DNA of 64,000 nucleotides. Source: SHZI01 sp963698405 (lineage in GTDB: Bacteria; Pseudomonadota; Gammaproteobacteria; Steroidobacterales; GCA-2729495). Below, in pieces: positions 49,056 through 58,021 of this stretch; position 1 is the stretch's first letter, and each line of letters begins with the position of its first letter. A program made the translations under genes and the position numbers. The notes below the pieces were generated by a model. That model saw only the letters and a list, made by a program, of their open reading frames with translations. It ran no database searches and was not told where the DNA came from. The DNA lies in assembly GCA_963698405.1 (NCBI GenBank), contig CAVOQT010000010.1, forward strand, positions 1-64,000. The letters are read 5' to 3'.

Positions 49056-51053
49056 ATGACTCGGACACGTGCAGCCGCACTCGCCAGCCTGGCGCTCTGC
49101 CTGCACCTTCAGGGTGCCACGGCTGCCCCCGACGCCAGCCTGTTCGCCGCTCTTCCCGATGTCGCTGGTGCCGAAATTTCTCCGAGCGGCCGGTACATCG
49201 CTACCAAGACCTTCATCAACGGGCAATACATGCTGGTCATCTATGACCTCGACAACATCGGGAAGTCGAAGCCGGTTGTTGCAAGCCCAAAGGAAATGGA
49301 AGTCAACTGGCTGCACTGGAAATCCGACGACAGATTGTTGGTCAGTCTGTCGTTCGCCAACCGGCGCTACGGCACGGCCACCGTCGAAACCCGTCTGTTT
49401 GGCATCAATCCCGACGGCTCCGATATCAAGTTCCTGGTGCCGCCGCGCCGGGTAAGCAAGAGCGGGCTAGGCGAGGACGTGGTGCAGATCGCGGATCGGA
49501 TCGTTGATTTCCTGCCCGACGACCCGAAGCACATCCTGATGCAGTTCAACGCCCAAGATAGTAGCCGGCCGCGTATTTACCGTGTGAACGTCTTCACAGC
49601 CCGACGTGCGCTGGTAAAGAGTGGCATGAGCGACGTCGTTGACTGGACGGCGGACCAGCAAGGACGCCCGCGTCTTGCGTATGCCCTTGACGACCAGGAG
49701 ATGCTCGAGCGGTACCTGTATCGCACGCCGGATGGAAAGGATTGGGAGGTACTCTGGGAGCACCCGCTGGATGAAGGCGCACATTTTTCTCCCGTACTTT
49801 TCGACCGGGATGATCCGGACGTCGCATGGGTACGCTCCAATCATGAAGGCAGTACGACAGGCTTGTACCGTTACCGCTTTAGTACCCGGACATTCGTGGA
49901 GAAGGTCTACCTCAACCCCGAGGTGGATATAGACCACCTCATATTCGATCCATCTCGACGCCGCATCGTCGGTATTGGATATACCGTCGCGGAAAGCAGG
50001 GTGCACTGGCTCGACCCCCAGGTCGCCGTTCTTTTCGAGGATGTACGGTTGCGGATCGGGGCGAAGCACCTGTACGTCAACAGCTGGAGCACGGACTATC
50101 GCAAGGTGATCTTTTACGCCGAGTCCCCCGATCTGCCCGGCCGCTATTACCTGTACGACCGGGAGACCAAAGGCCTTCAGTATTTTGCCTACGCCTATCC
50201 GAAGTTGAACAATCTCCCGCTGGCCGCTATGCGAGCCACCAGCTACCCGGCGCGAGACGGCCTGGAAATACCCGCATACCTGAGCCTGCCAGCTGGTGTC
50301 ACAACCGCTCGCCCGGAGCGCCCGTTGCCGGCCATCGTAATGCCGCACGGTGGCCCTGGTGCCCGCGATTTTTCCTCGTTCGACACGCTGGTCCAGATGT
50401 TTACCAGCCGGGGCTACGCGGTGCTGCAGATGAACTACCGGGGCTCATCCGGCTACGGCAATGAGTTCCAGGCGAGCTGGCCACCGGCAGTGGGGCCAGG
50501 CGATGCAGGACGACGTCACCGACGGCACGCGCTGGCTGGCTGCAGAGGGTATCGCCGACCCGAAACGTATCTGCATCGTCGGCTGGTCGTACGGGGGTTA
50601 CGCAGCGCTGATGGGCGCCGTAAAGGAGCCCGCTCTGTATTCCTGCGTCGTCAGCATCGCCGGTCGTCAGTGATTTGCGCGACCTCCTCAACTCCAACCG
50701 CAACTACCTCAACAGCCGCATCTATACCAGGCACATTGGCGATGGCTGGAAGGACCGGAAGTCACTGGAGGAAAACTCGCCAGTGAATGGCGCCGAGCGC
50801 ATTCAGGCGCCGGTCGCTACTGGCGCACGGGACCAACGATCGGGCCGTGCCCATCCAGCAGACTACCGATATGGTCAAAGCCCTGGACCGGGCAGGGAAG
50901 GCGTACGAGTATGTCGAACTGGAAGACGCCGATCATTCAGTCATGCGTGGCCCGGAGCGCCTGAAGCTTTTTACGGCCGTGGATGCGTTCGTCACTCGGA
51001 GTCTCGGCGTGCCTGGCCCGTCGCCAGCTGCCGAGCGTCCGGTACTCCGATGA
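49056..51053 (+). pseudogene. S9-family peptidase (prolyl oligopeptidase type), frameshifted
   Basis: ATG 49056 follows GGGGGAAG and opens a signal peptide (AAALASLALCLHLQGATAAP). A propeller domain leads to the hydrolase domain, PLPAIVMPHGGPGARDFSSF, MNYRGSSGYGNEFQ, the nucleophile in IVGWSYGGYAALMGA (GxSxGG), Asp region LLAHGTNDRAVP and His in EDADHSVMRG. Three single-base insertions break it (near 50480, 50668 and 50828), all after the propeller; correcting each restores perfect family sequence. Intact length would be ~665 residues. It is bounded by tRNA-Met repeat copies 2 and 3. Recent error or recent decay; not an old pseudogene. Confidence 0.85.
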
Positions 51054-51058
51054 AGACA

Positions 51059-51096
51059 GGTCGGTAGTTCAACTCTGCCCAAATCACCACCATCTA
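51059..51096 (+). other. Repeat of the tRNA-Met 3' end (copy 3, putative att)
   Basis: Matches 45539-45574 over the T-arm, acceptor strand, CCA and TCTA, with A-to-G in the T-stem and AA inserted before ATCACC. It is not part of any tRNA here: no D- or anticodon arm precedes it. It ends exactly at the stop codon of the leftward glycine-zipper gene. Confidence 0.65.
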
Positions 51097-51621
51097 CTTG
51101 TTGAGCACCAGCACGCCGTTCTCAACTGCTATGCGCTTGCCCGGGTCGTAGTCCATGTGGACGGTTTCCTCCCGGCCCTCAAGCCGGTAGGTCACGTCGT
51201 AACCTGCATCTTCCTGGTGGCTGTCCTGGACGGTCTGGCATTTCCGCTGGGTCTCCTGGTGCGTGTTCCGTTCCTGCATACCTTCCTGGACCTTGTTGCC
51301 GGCATAGCCTCCACCCACGGCACCGCCCACGGTGGCCAGCTTCTTGCCCTTGCCGCCGCCGACCTGGCTGCCAAGAACGCCACCGATCACAGCTCCCACC
51401 ACGGTTCCCGCAACCTGGTTGGGATCCTTCGTTGTTTGCGTCACGGTGACGAGTTCATCGCGGCAGCTTTCGCGGGGGATGCTCACTGTTCTCGTCACGC
51501 CTTTCACACTAAGCACTTCGGCATAGTTCGCATCGTCCAGCATCCGGTAGCTGGCTACCGCGCCGATGGCGGTTACTGCTATGGCGCCTGCGATACCGCC
51601 GATCAGGAGTTGTTTGTTCAT
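51094..51621 (-). CDS. Glycine-zipper 2TM domain protein
   Basis: 175 residues from ATG 51621; twenty in-frame codons upstream are not supported. An N-terminal membrane anchor (KQLLIGGIAGAIAVTAIGAV) is followed by a middle domain and a glycine zipper, QVAGTVVGAVIGGVLGSQVG and GAVGGGYAGNKVQ, as in the 17-kDa surface antigen family. The C-terminal part has YDVTYRLEGREETVHMDYDP. Such proteins associate with the outer membrane and envelope stress, with no biochemical activity known. The stop lies at the end of the tRNA-like repeat. Confidence 0.83.
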   Translation of the reverse strand: MNKQLLIGGIAGAIAVTAIGAVASYRMLDDANYAEVLSVKGVTRTVSIPRESCRDELVTVTQTTKDPNQVAGTVVGAVIGGVLGSQVGGGKGKKLATVGGAVGGGYAGNKVQEGMQERNTHQETQRKCQTVQDSHQEDAGYDVTYRLEGREETVHMDYDPGKRIAVENGVLVLNK

Positions 51622-51636
51622 AACGAAGTGGCCTCT

Positions 51637-51819
51637 ATGTGCATTGACTTGTCGGAAAAGTTGATTGTCCGCAGCTTTCACCTGGCCGTCTGTGCGGCAG
51701 CGTACGTGGGACGGGAGGGAGCCGTTCTGGCCGATGCGTACGCTGGCGTACAGAAGCGGCTGTGTCAGGAGCGTAATCTGGCCTTGTTACCGGATCGCAA
51801 CGATCTGGTCCACGGATAG
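51637..51819 (+). CDS. Hypothetical 60-residue protein
   Basis: ATG 51637 opens MCIDLSEKLIVRSFHLAVCA and the frame continues with AAYVGREGAVLADAYAGVQK, ending 13 bp before the PA2779-like start. No family is recognised and no ribosome-binding site stands out. The start is 15 bp from the divergent glycine-zipper start, leaving no room for promoters, which weakens the case. It may be leader sequence. Confidence 0.3.
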   Translation: MCIDLSEKLIVRSFHLAVCAAAYVGREGAVLADAYAGVQKRLCQERNLALLPDRNDLVHG

Positions 51820-51832
51820 AGGAGAGAATTTT

Positions 51833-52213
51833 ATGAGGTTACGTCGCACGATAGTTGCTATCACCGTCAGCTGTTTCCTGTCGATGGGCCTGCAGGTCAC
51901 CACGGCATCGGCAAGTGTCATCGGTACACAGGAATACCTGTCCGCCACGGATCGCGCTGGCCAGATCGCCTCGATACAGGCGTCGCTGTCGCGCGCAGAT
52001 GTCCGTGCGCAGCTTGAGAGCTTTGGTGTGAACCCCGCCGACGCAGCCGCCCGCGTGGCTTCGCTCAGCGATCAGGAGCTCGTTAGTGTGGCAGAGAAGA
52101 TGGACAGTCTGCCTGCCGGTGGTGACGGCCTGCTGGCCGTCATTGGCATCGTGTTCGTCGTCCTGTTTATCCTTGAAGTGACTGGCGTCATTGATATCTT
52201 CAAGAGAGCTTAA
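51833..52213 (+). CDS. PA2779 family protein
   Basis: 126 residues. A signal sequence (RRTIVAITVSCFLSMGLQVT) is followed by the family's IGTQEYLSATDRAGQIASIQ, VRAQLESFGVNPADAAARVA and the C-terminal membrane segment LLAVIGIVFVVLFILEVTGV IDIFK. GGAGAG precedes the ATG. In Pseudomonas the family member is next to a C39-type peptidase gene, which is not found here. Function unknown. Confidence 0.85.
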   Translation: MRLRRTIVAITVSCFLSMGLQVTTASASVIGTQEYLSATDRAGQIASIQASLSRADVRAQLESFGVNPADAAARVASLSDQELVSVAEKMDSLPAGGDGLLAVIGIVFVVLFILEVTGVIDIFKRA

Positions 52214-52300
52214 CCGGATTGGGGCAGTGGTGGGCGTGATCGCGCTCGCCGCTGCTCGTGAACCGATGGAATGTCACTGCTAAGCCTGAGGGAGATAACC

Positions 52301-52450
52301 ATGCTCGAAACTATTGCCATAATTCTGATCATCCTGTGGGCGCTGGGTCTCGTGACCTCGTACACCATGGGTGGCTTCATTCACATCTTGCTGGTCATCG
52401 CGATTGTCGTCGTGATCCTGCGCGTGATCCGGGGCCGAAGGATTTTATAG
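52301..52450 (+). CDS. lmo0937-family small membrane protein
   Basis: 49 residues: MLETIAIILIILWALGLVTS, then YTMGGFIHILLVIAIVVVIL and a basic end RVIRGRRIL. The YTMGGFIHILLVIA motif with two short helices is the hallmark of this tiny stress-associated family. GAGGGAG lies eight bases before the ATG. Its stop codon directly abuts the next ATG, so the two small genes are cotranscribed. Confidence 0.85.
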   Translation: MLETIAIILIILWALGLVTSYTMGGFIHILLVIAIVVVILRVIRGRRIL

Positions 52451-52672
52451 ATGGACATATTAAAAATAGCAGGACTTGCCTTGCTCATCGCTGGCGTGCT
52501 GGGGCTGACGTATGGCAGCTTCAGCTATACGAAGGAGACGCACGAAACAAAAATCGGGCCCCTCGAGCTGTCGGTCAAGGATAAGGAAACTGTCAATATT
52601 CCTGTCTGGGCCGGGGCCGCAGCCATCGCTCTTGGTGGTGGTCTCTTGCTCATCGGACGCAAGAAGGTATAG
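52451..52672 (+). CDS. DUF3185 family small membrane protein
   Basis: 73 residues with two membrane helices (ILKIAGLALLIAGVLGLTYG and VWAGAAAIALGGGLLLIGRK) flanking a short periplasmic loop with ETHETKIGPLELSVKDKETV, typical of DUF3185. The ATG follows the TAG of the upstream gene without a gap. Function unknown; it travels with stress-type small membrane genes, as here. Confidence 0.83.
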   Translation: MDILKIAGLALLIAGVLGLTYGSFSYTKETHETKIGPLELSVKDKETVNIPVWAGAAAIALGGGLLLIGRKKV

Positions 52673-52692
52673 ACACCGGGTCCGCCGACCGT

Positions 52693-53802
52693 GTGAATAA
52701 TGGTGCCGCAACGGCCAGTGGCGTCAGGAGCTGGTCGCTTGCCCTGCTCGCCGTGTTTGCCTCCATCTGGATGCTGCGCTGGGCGCGTGAAGTGTGCATC
52801 CCGATCATGCTCGGGCTGCTGATCAGCTACGCGCTGTCCCCGGTCGTGAACCGCCTGCAGCATTGGCGGATTCCCCGCGCCCTCGGGGCCGCTGTGTTGC
52901 TGCTCGGCATCCTGGGCGGCATCGGTGGTCTGGCCTATTCACTGGGTGACGAAGCGGCTGCCCTGCTCGAGACAGTGCCTGATGCCGCACAGAACTTTCG
53001 CCGCACATTGCGCCGGGAGTGGCTGGGCTCCGCTGGAGCCATTGACCGTATGCAGCAGGCCGCCAACCAGATCGAGCAGGCGGCGAACGAGAGCGGCGGT
53101 CAGCCAGTTGCAGCGCCAAGAGGCGTGACGCGGGTGCAGGTCGAGCGGCCCCGGCTGAACGTCCAGGACTTTCTGCGGACCGGAACGCTCAGGGCAGTTG
53201 CCCTGACCGGCCAGGCCACAGTGGTGCTCTTCCTGGTCTACTTTCTACTGATATCGGGGGACACGTTCCGTCGCAAGCTGGTCAAGATCGCGGGACCGAC
53301 CCTCAGCAGGAAAGCAATCACTCTCCAGGTTCTGGATGAAGTCACAGGCCAGATCCAGCGGTACCTGCTGGTCCAGCTGGTAACCAGCCTGCTGGTCGGC
53401 GTCGTGACCTGGCTCGCGTTTCTCTGGATCGGCGTGGCGCACGCCGCGATCTGGGGTATCGCTGCCGGTGTCTTGAACACCATTCCCTACCTCGGTCCGG
53501 TGGTCATAACCGCCGGTGCGGCGCTGGTTGCTCTTCTACAGTTCGGTGCCCTTGGGATGGCGGTCCTCGTCGGGGGTGTCGCGCTGCTGATCACCAGCCT
53601 GGAGGGCTACCTGCTCACGCCCTGGCTGACCAGTCGGGCCAGCCGCATGAACCCGGTTGCGGTGTTCGTCGGCGTGCTGTTCTGGGGGTGGCTATGGGGC
53701 GTGTGGGGCCTCCTGCTCGGTGTGCCCGTCATCATGATGGTGAAGGCAGTCTGCGACCAGGTTGAGGATCTGAAGCCCGTTGGCGAGTTGCTCGGGGAGT
53801 AG
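52693..53802 (+). CDS. AI-2E family transporter (second copy)
   Basis: 369 residues from a GTG at 52693. Helices at the N-terminus (LALLAVFASIWMLRWAREVC IPIML) are followed by the long soluble loop and then YFLLISGDTFRRKLVKIAGP. The C-terminal half has the family's GVLNTIPYLGPVVITAGAAL and VFVGVLFWGWLWGVWGLLLG. It is clearly diverged from the 9682 copy: that one has the NFLRPYLISRG motif, this one SLEGYLLTPWLTSRA. The substrate is unknown. It follows the DUF3185 gene by 20 bp in the stress cassette. Confidence 0.88.
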   Translation: MNNGAATASGVRSWSLALLAVFASIWMLRWAREVCIPIMLGLLISYALSPVVNRLQHWRIPRALGAAVLLLGILGGIGGLAYSLGDEAAALLETVPDAAQNFRRTLRREWLGSAGAIDRMQQAANQIEQAANESGGQPVAAPRGVTRVQVERPRLNVQDFLRTGTLRAVALTGQATVVLFLVYFLLISGDTFRRKLVKIAGPTLSRKAITLQVLDEVTGQIQRYLLVQLVTSLLVGVVTWLAFLWIGVAHAAIWGIAAGVLNTIPYLGPVVITAGAALVALLQFGALGMAVLVGGVALLITSLEGYLLTPWLTSRASRMNPVAVFVGVLFWGWLWGVWGLLLGVPVIMMVKAVCDQVEDLKPVGELLGE

Positions 53803-53900
53803 CCCGGCCACGACGGATGGACTGGGTACGCTACCGCACCGACTGAATCTGCTCGCGCATCTATCGTTCCTGCATCTGCACCATCCAAGGAAAAACGCAC

Positions 53901-54134
53901 ATGAACTGGGACCGTATTGAAGGCAACTGGAAGCAAGTGACCGGCAAGGTCAAGGAGAACTGGGGCAAGCTGAGCGATGACGATCTCGACGTTATCGCCG
54001 GCCGCCGCGACCAGCTCGCCGGCAAGATCCAGGAGCGCTATGGCGTGGCGAAGGATGAAGCGGAAAAACAGCTTGCTGCCTGGGAGTGCAAAGCCACGGA
54101 ATCCTGGTTCACCAAAGACGATTCCCGCGTCTGA
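53901..54134 (+). CDS. CsbD family stress protein
   Basis: 77 residues: MNWDRIEGNWKQVTGKVKEN WGKLSDDDLDVIAGRRDQLA is the canonical CsbD start, with GKIQERYGVAKDEAEKQLAAW after it. CsbD-like proteins are abundant in general-stress responses, with no defined activity. The tail ECKATESWFTKDDSRV is unusual but short. AAGGAAAA precedes the ATG. It sits 28 bp before the BON protein gene. Confidence 0.93.
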   Translation: MNWDRIEGNWKQVTGKVKENWGKLSDDDLDVIAGRRDQLAGKIQERYGVAKDEAEKQLAAWECKATESWFTKDDSRV

Positions 54135-54162
54135 TCGACCACTCACTCACATTGGAGAGACC

Positions 54163-55002
54163 ATGAACATCTACACGAGAACCCGCAAGCTGACGCTTGC
54201 ATCCGGCGTCGCATTGGCTTTGCTCGCGAGTGCTGGCCCCGCCACTGCAGACACGACCTCCCAGGCGATCACTAACGCCCGGCAGGAAACCCAGATCTGG
54301 ACCACCTATGCCCTGAGTCCGTACCTGCGTGCCAACGACCTCAAGGTGGTGGTGCAAGATGGCAAGGCCACCCTGAGCGGCACCGTGGAGGAAGACGTCA
54401 ACAAGGATCTGGCAAAGCAGATCGCACTGGGTGTCGATGGCGTCAAGACTGTGGACAACAAGATCGTCGTGCGCGCCGACTACGTACCACCGAAGCGGCC
54501 TGCCACTCGCAGGTATGGCGATGTGATTGATGATGCGGGCATCACCGCTGAGGTCAAGTCGAAGCTGATGTGGAGTAAGCACGTGGATGGCTCGGACACG
54601 AACGTCGATACCAACCTGGGCAAGGTCACGCTGCGCGGCACTGCCGACAGCGCCGATGGGAAGGCGCTCGCCGGCCGGCTGGCCTTGAACACCCCCGGTG
54701 TCAGGTCCGTAGACAATCAGCTGACGGTCAAGGGTGCGCCGGTGACCGTTGCCGACAAGACGAAGAGTATGGTGAAGGAAGCGGGCCACGATATCGCTGA
54801 TGGCTGGATCACAACGAAGGTGAAGTCCACCTTCATGTATTCAAGCAATGTGGACGGCTCGGATATTGATGTGAGCACGAAGGACGGTGTCGTCACGCTG
54901 AGCGGCAAGGTAGACAGCGGTGCCGAGCGCGCTCTCGCTATCGAGTTTGCTGCTAACGTGCGGGGCGTCAAGAGTGTCCAGTCTAAAGGTCTCACCACTT
55001 GA
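54163..55002 (+). CDS. Periplasmic protein with three BON domains (OsmY-like)
   Basis: 279 residues from ATG 54163 (TTGGAGAG upstream). Signal peptide KLTLASGVALALLASAGPATA. Three BON repeats follow: LRANDLKVVVQDGKATLSGT, then SKLMWSKHVDGSDTNVDTNL and STFMYSSNVDGSDIDVSTKD, each with the VTLxGxVxxxxxxxxA pattern. BON domains bind phospholipid and stabilise membranes under osmotic stress. The stop overlaps the TTG start of the histidine kinase and is followed at once by an ATG in another frame, so the two are translationally linked. Confidence 0.93.
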   Translation: MNIYTRTRKLTLASGVALALLASAGPATADTTSQAITNARQETQIWTTYALSPYLRANDLKVVVQDGKATLSGTVEEDVNKDLAKQIALGVDGVKTVDNKIVVRADYVPPKRPATRRYGDVIDDAGITAEVKSKLMWSKHVDGSDTNVDTNLGKVTLRGTADSADGKALAGRLALNTPGVRSVDNQLTVKGAPVTVADKTKSMVKEAGHDIADGWITTKVKSTFMYSSNVDGSDIDVSTKDGVVTLSGKVDSGAERALAIEFAANVRGVKSVQSKGLTT

Positions 55003-57185
55003 ATGACGGACTTGTCGATAATGCGTTGGGCGCGGCGCGTGCAGCGCCCCCCCCCCCAACGCTTAAAGCTCGGGATCAGGACGTGGTACTTATAGCGGAC
55101 GCCTTGCAGAGGGCGATTTTCAACAGCGCCAATTTCTCCAGTATCGCCACCGACGCGAAGGGCGTTATCCAGATCTTCAACGTTGGCGCTGAACGCATGC
55201 TGGGTTACTTGGCTGCGGAGGTTCTGAACAAGATCACCCCGGCGGACATTTCTGATCCCCAGGAAGTGATTGCCCGTGCCCGGGTCCTGAGCGTTGAGTT
55301 CGGCACCCCGATTGCGCCCGGTTTTGAAGCCCTGGTGTTCAAGGCCTCGCGTGGTATCGAGGACATCTACGAGCTGACGTACATTCGCAAGGACGGTAGC
55401 CGCTTTCCCGCGGTCGTGTCGATCACGGCCCTGCGCGATGCCGGGGAAGCCATCATCGGCTACCTGCTGATCGGCACCGACAACACCGCGCGCAAGCAGA
55501 TCGAAGCAGAGCGCCAGCAGCTGCTCCTGGATCAGGAGCAGACCAATCGCCTACTGCTGCAGGCTAATGGCACTCTGCGGGACAGCGAGGAATTGCTCTC
55601 GGTCACGCTTAACTCCATCGGCGATGCCGTGATCGCCACCGATTCACAGGCGCGCGTGACCCTGATGAATCCTGTCGCTGAACACCTGACCGGCTGGACC
55701 CACGTGCAAGCCGCTGGCCGGCCGATCGATGAGGTGTTCCACATCATTGGCCAGGAAACGCGGCAGTCGGTCGTGGTACCCGTCATGGCAACCCTGGCCC
55801 ACGGCACGATCCAGGGCCTGGCCAATCACACCATCGTGATTGCCCAGGATGGCAGGGAGTGTGCGATCTCCGACAGTTGTGCGCCGATTCGTAACCGCGA
55901 TGCTCAGGTGGTTGGCGCCGTACTCGTGTTCCGCGATGTCACGGAGGAATATGCAGTCCAGAAGGCCTTGCACGACAAGAACAGCGAACTTGAAAGCGCC
56001 AGGGATATGGCGGAAAAGGCCAATCTGGCGAAGTCCGATTTTCTCTCGAGCATGAGCCATGAGCTGCGCACGCCGCTGAATGCCATCCTTGGGTTTACCC
56101 AGCTCATGGAGTCGGCTTCGCCACCGCCTACACCCGCCGAGAAGCGCAATATCGACCAGATTCTCAAGGCCGGGTGGTATCTGCTGGAGCTGATCAACGA
56201 GATTCTCGATCTCGCGCTGATTGAGTCTGGCACTGCCACGCTATCCCACGAGCCCGTCTCGCTGGTCGAAGTCATGCTCGAGTGTCGCGCCATGATCGAG
56301 ACGCAGGCACAGAAGCGCGGCATCAGCATGAGCTTTCCGCGCTTCGCAGCTCCCTGCTATGTCAGCGCCGACAGGACCCGCGTGAAGCAGGTGCTGATCA
56401 ACTTGCTGTTCAATGCCATCAAGTACAACCGGCCGGAAGGTTCTGTGGTCGTGGATTACTCCCTGATTGCCCCGAATTCGATTCGCGTCTGTGTGCGGGA
56501 CACCGGTGAGGGTCTGGATGCTGAACAGGTGGGCCAGCTGTTCCAGCCCTTCAATCGACTGGGCAGAGAGACCAGCGAGGAGGGTACGGGCATCGGGCTG
56601 ATGGTGACCAAGCGGCTGGTTGAACTGATGGGTGGCACGATTGGCGTAGAGAGTGCCGTCGGGGTGGGCAGCATGTTCTGGTTCGAATTGGGCTTGACGA
56701 GCCCGCCGCTGCCGGCCGCGTCACAAGCCGAACATTTGGAGATACCGCGAGTCCGGGGGCCGGAGGATGCGCCACTGCGAACCGTGCTGTATGTGGAGGA
56801 CAATCCCGCAAATCTGGATCTGGTCGAACAACTGATCGCACGTCGCCCCGAGTTGCGCATGCTCTCGGTGGCGGAGGGCAGTCTCGGTGTCGAGTTTGCC
56901 CGTGTCTATCAACCGGATCTTATCCTGATGGACATCAACCTGCCCGGTATCAGCGGGCTGGAAGCCATGCGAATCCTGCGTGCCGACCCCGTGACGGCGC
57001 AAATTCCCGTCATCGCGATCAGCGCCAACGCGGTGCCCCGCGACATCGCCAAGGCCATGGAAGCCGGCTTTGAGTGCTATCTCACCAAGCCGATCAAGGT
57101 CAATCTGTTCATGGAAGCGCTGGATACGGCCCTGAGCGTGTCGCAAACGGGATCAGGCCGTGCCGCCGAAGAGGAGATCACATGA
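54999..57185 (+). CDS. Hybrid sensor histidine kinase (PAS-PAS-HisKA-HATPase-REC)
   Basis: 728 residues, cytoplasmic, without membrane helices. Two PAS domains (NSANFSSIATDAKGVIQIFN and NSIGDAVIATDSQARVTLMN, with the following PAC-type VVGAVLVFRDVTEE) are followed by the phospho-acceptor DFLSSMSHELRTPLNAILGF. The ATPase boxes are LINLLFNAIKYN (N), RDTGEGL (G1) and GTGIGLMV (G2). The C-terminal receiver has the acceptor Asp in LILMDINLPGIS and Lys in LTKPIKV. Start TTG 54999 is uncertain: an 11-base C run at 55047 lies between it and the first domain, and an ATG at 55003 would be in frame if the run had 12 C. Overlaps the response-regulator gene (ATGA). Confidence 0.92.
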   Translation: MNDGLVDNALGAARAAPPPPTLKARDQDVVLIADALQRAIFNSANFSSIATDAKGVIQIFNVGAERMLGYLAAEVLNKITPADISDPQEVIARARVLSVEFGTPIAPGFEALVFKASRGIEDIYELTYIRKDGSRFPAVVSITALRDAGEAIIGYLLIGTDNTARKQIEAERQQLLLDQEQTNRLLLQANGTLRDSEELLSVTLNSIGDAVIATDSQARVTLMNPVAEHLTGWTHVQAAGRPIDEVFHIIGQETRQSVVVPVMATLAHGTIQGLANHTIVIAQDGRECAISDSCAPIRNRDAQVVGAVLVFRDVTEEYAVQKALHDKNSELESARDMAEKANLAKSDFLSSMSHELRTPLNAILGFTQLMESASPPPTPAEKRNIDQILKAGWYLLELINEILDLALIESGTATLSHEPVSLVEVMLECRAMIETQAQKRGISMSFPRFAAPCYVSADRTRVKQVLINLLFNAIKYNRPEGSVVVDYSLIAPNSIRVCVRDTGEGLDAEQVGQLFQPFNRLGRETSEEGTGIGLMVTKRLVELMGGTIGVESAVGVGSMFWFELGLTSPPLPAASQAEHLEIPRVRGPEDAPLRTVLYVEDNPANLDLVEQLIARRPELRMLSVAEGSLGVEFARVYQPDLILMDINLPGISGLEAMRILRADPVTAQIPVIAISANAVPRDIAKAMEAGFECYLTKPIKVNLFMEALDTALSVSQTGSGRAAEEEIT
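55047..55057 (+). repeat. Homopolymer of 11 C inside the kinase gene start
   Basis: Eleven consecutive C encode the Pro run of ARAAPPPPT. Such tracts slip readily in replication and in sequencing. Its length decides whether the ATG at 55003 or only the TTG at 54999 reads into the kinase frame. Confidence 0.95.
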
Positions 57186-58021
57186 AGCTCATCGAGTCCG
57201 AAATTCTGAACGCCAGCATCCTGATCGTTGATGATCAGGAACCCAACATCAGCCTTTTGCAGCAGCTTCTGGGTGACGCCGGCTACCAGTCTGTGACCTC
57301 AACCATGAACCCTCAGGAAGTTTGCGGGCTGCATCGCAAGCATTCCTACGACCTGATCCTGCTCGACCTGCAGATGCCCGTCATGGACGGGTTCCAGGTG
57401 ATGGCGGGCCTTAAGACGAACGCCGCGGACAGCTACCTGCCGGTGATCGTGCTCACCGCCCAGCCCGGTCACAAACTGCGCGCGTTGCAGGCCGGCGCCA
57501 AGGACTTCATCAGCAAGCCCTTCGACCTGGTGGAGGTCAAGACCCGCATCCACAACATGCTGGAAGTACGCCTGCTGTACAAGAAGCTCGAAAGCTACAC
57601 CCACGTTCTGGAAGAAAAAGTCCAGGAGCGCACCGCCGAGCTGCGCGAAAGCGAAGCCCGCTATCGCAGCCTGACGGAATTAGCCTCGGACTGGTACTGG
57701 GAGCAGGACGAGAACGGGACCTTCAGCAAGGTGTCCGGTCCGGTCCTGGAAATGCTCGGCATCCGGGTTGACGGGCTGGCAGGTGACGCGGATGGTGGCC
57801 CGGAAGCCGGCTGGAACGAGACTGAGCGGGAAGTATTGCAGGCCAGGATTGCGGCCCGACAGCCTTTCCTGGATTTCGCCTTCAGCCGGACCAATGCGGA
57901 CGGCTCGCAGCAGCAGTTTCGCGTCAGCGGAGAGCCAATGTTCAATCAGGCCTGCCGCTTCATCGGCTACCGCGGCATCGGTGTCGAAGTGACCGCCAGG
58001 AACCAGAGCGCAACCCTGTGA
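57182..58021 (+). CDS. Response regulator with a C-terminal PAS domain
   Basis: 279 residues from ATG 57182; upstream in-frame codons belong to the kinase gene. A receiver domain (ILIVDDQEPNISLLQQLLGD; phospho-Asp in DLILLDLQMPVMDGFQVM; Lys in DFISKPFDLVEVKTRI) leads through a coiled coil (KLESYTHVLEEKVQERTAEL) to a PAS domain (TELASDWYWEQDENGTFSKV). There is no output enzyme or DNA-binding domain. It may signal through dimerisation to a partner kinase. Overlaps the kinase by 4 bp and the Crp/Fnr gene by 4 bp. Confidence 0.9.
   Translation: MKLIESEILNASILIVDDQEPNISLLQQLLGDAGYQSVTSTMNPQEVCGLHRKHSYDLILLDLQMPVMDGFQVMAGLKTNAADSYLPVIVLTAQPGHKLRALQAGAKDFISKPFDLVEVKTRIHNMLEVRLLYKKLESYTHVLEEKVQERTAELRESEARYRSLTELASDWYWEQDENGTFSKVSGPVLEMLGIRVDGLAGDADGGPEAGWNETEREVLQARIAARQPFLDFAFSRTNADGSQQQFRVSGEPMFNQACRFIGYRGIGVEVTARNQSATL

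Noticed and set aside
51057..51100. A second tRNA gene at 51.06 kb
   Set aside because: Only the T-arm and acceptor 3' strand are present; there is no anticodon or D-arm upstream.
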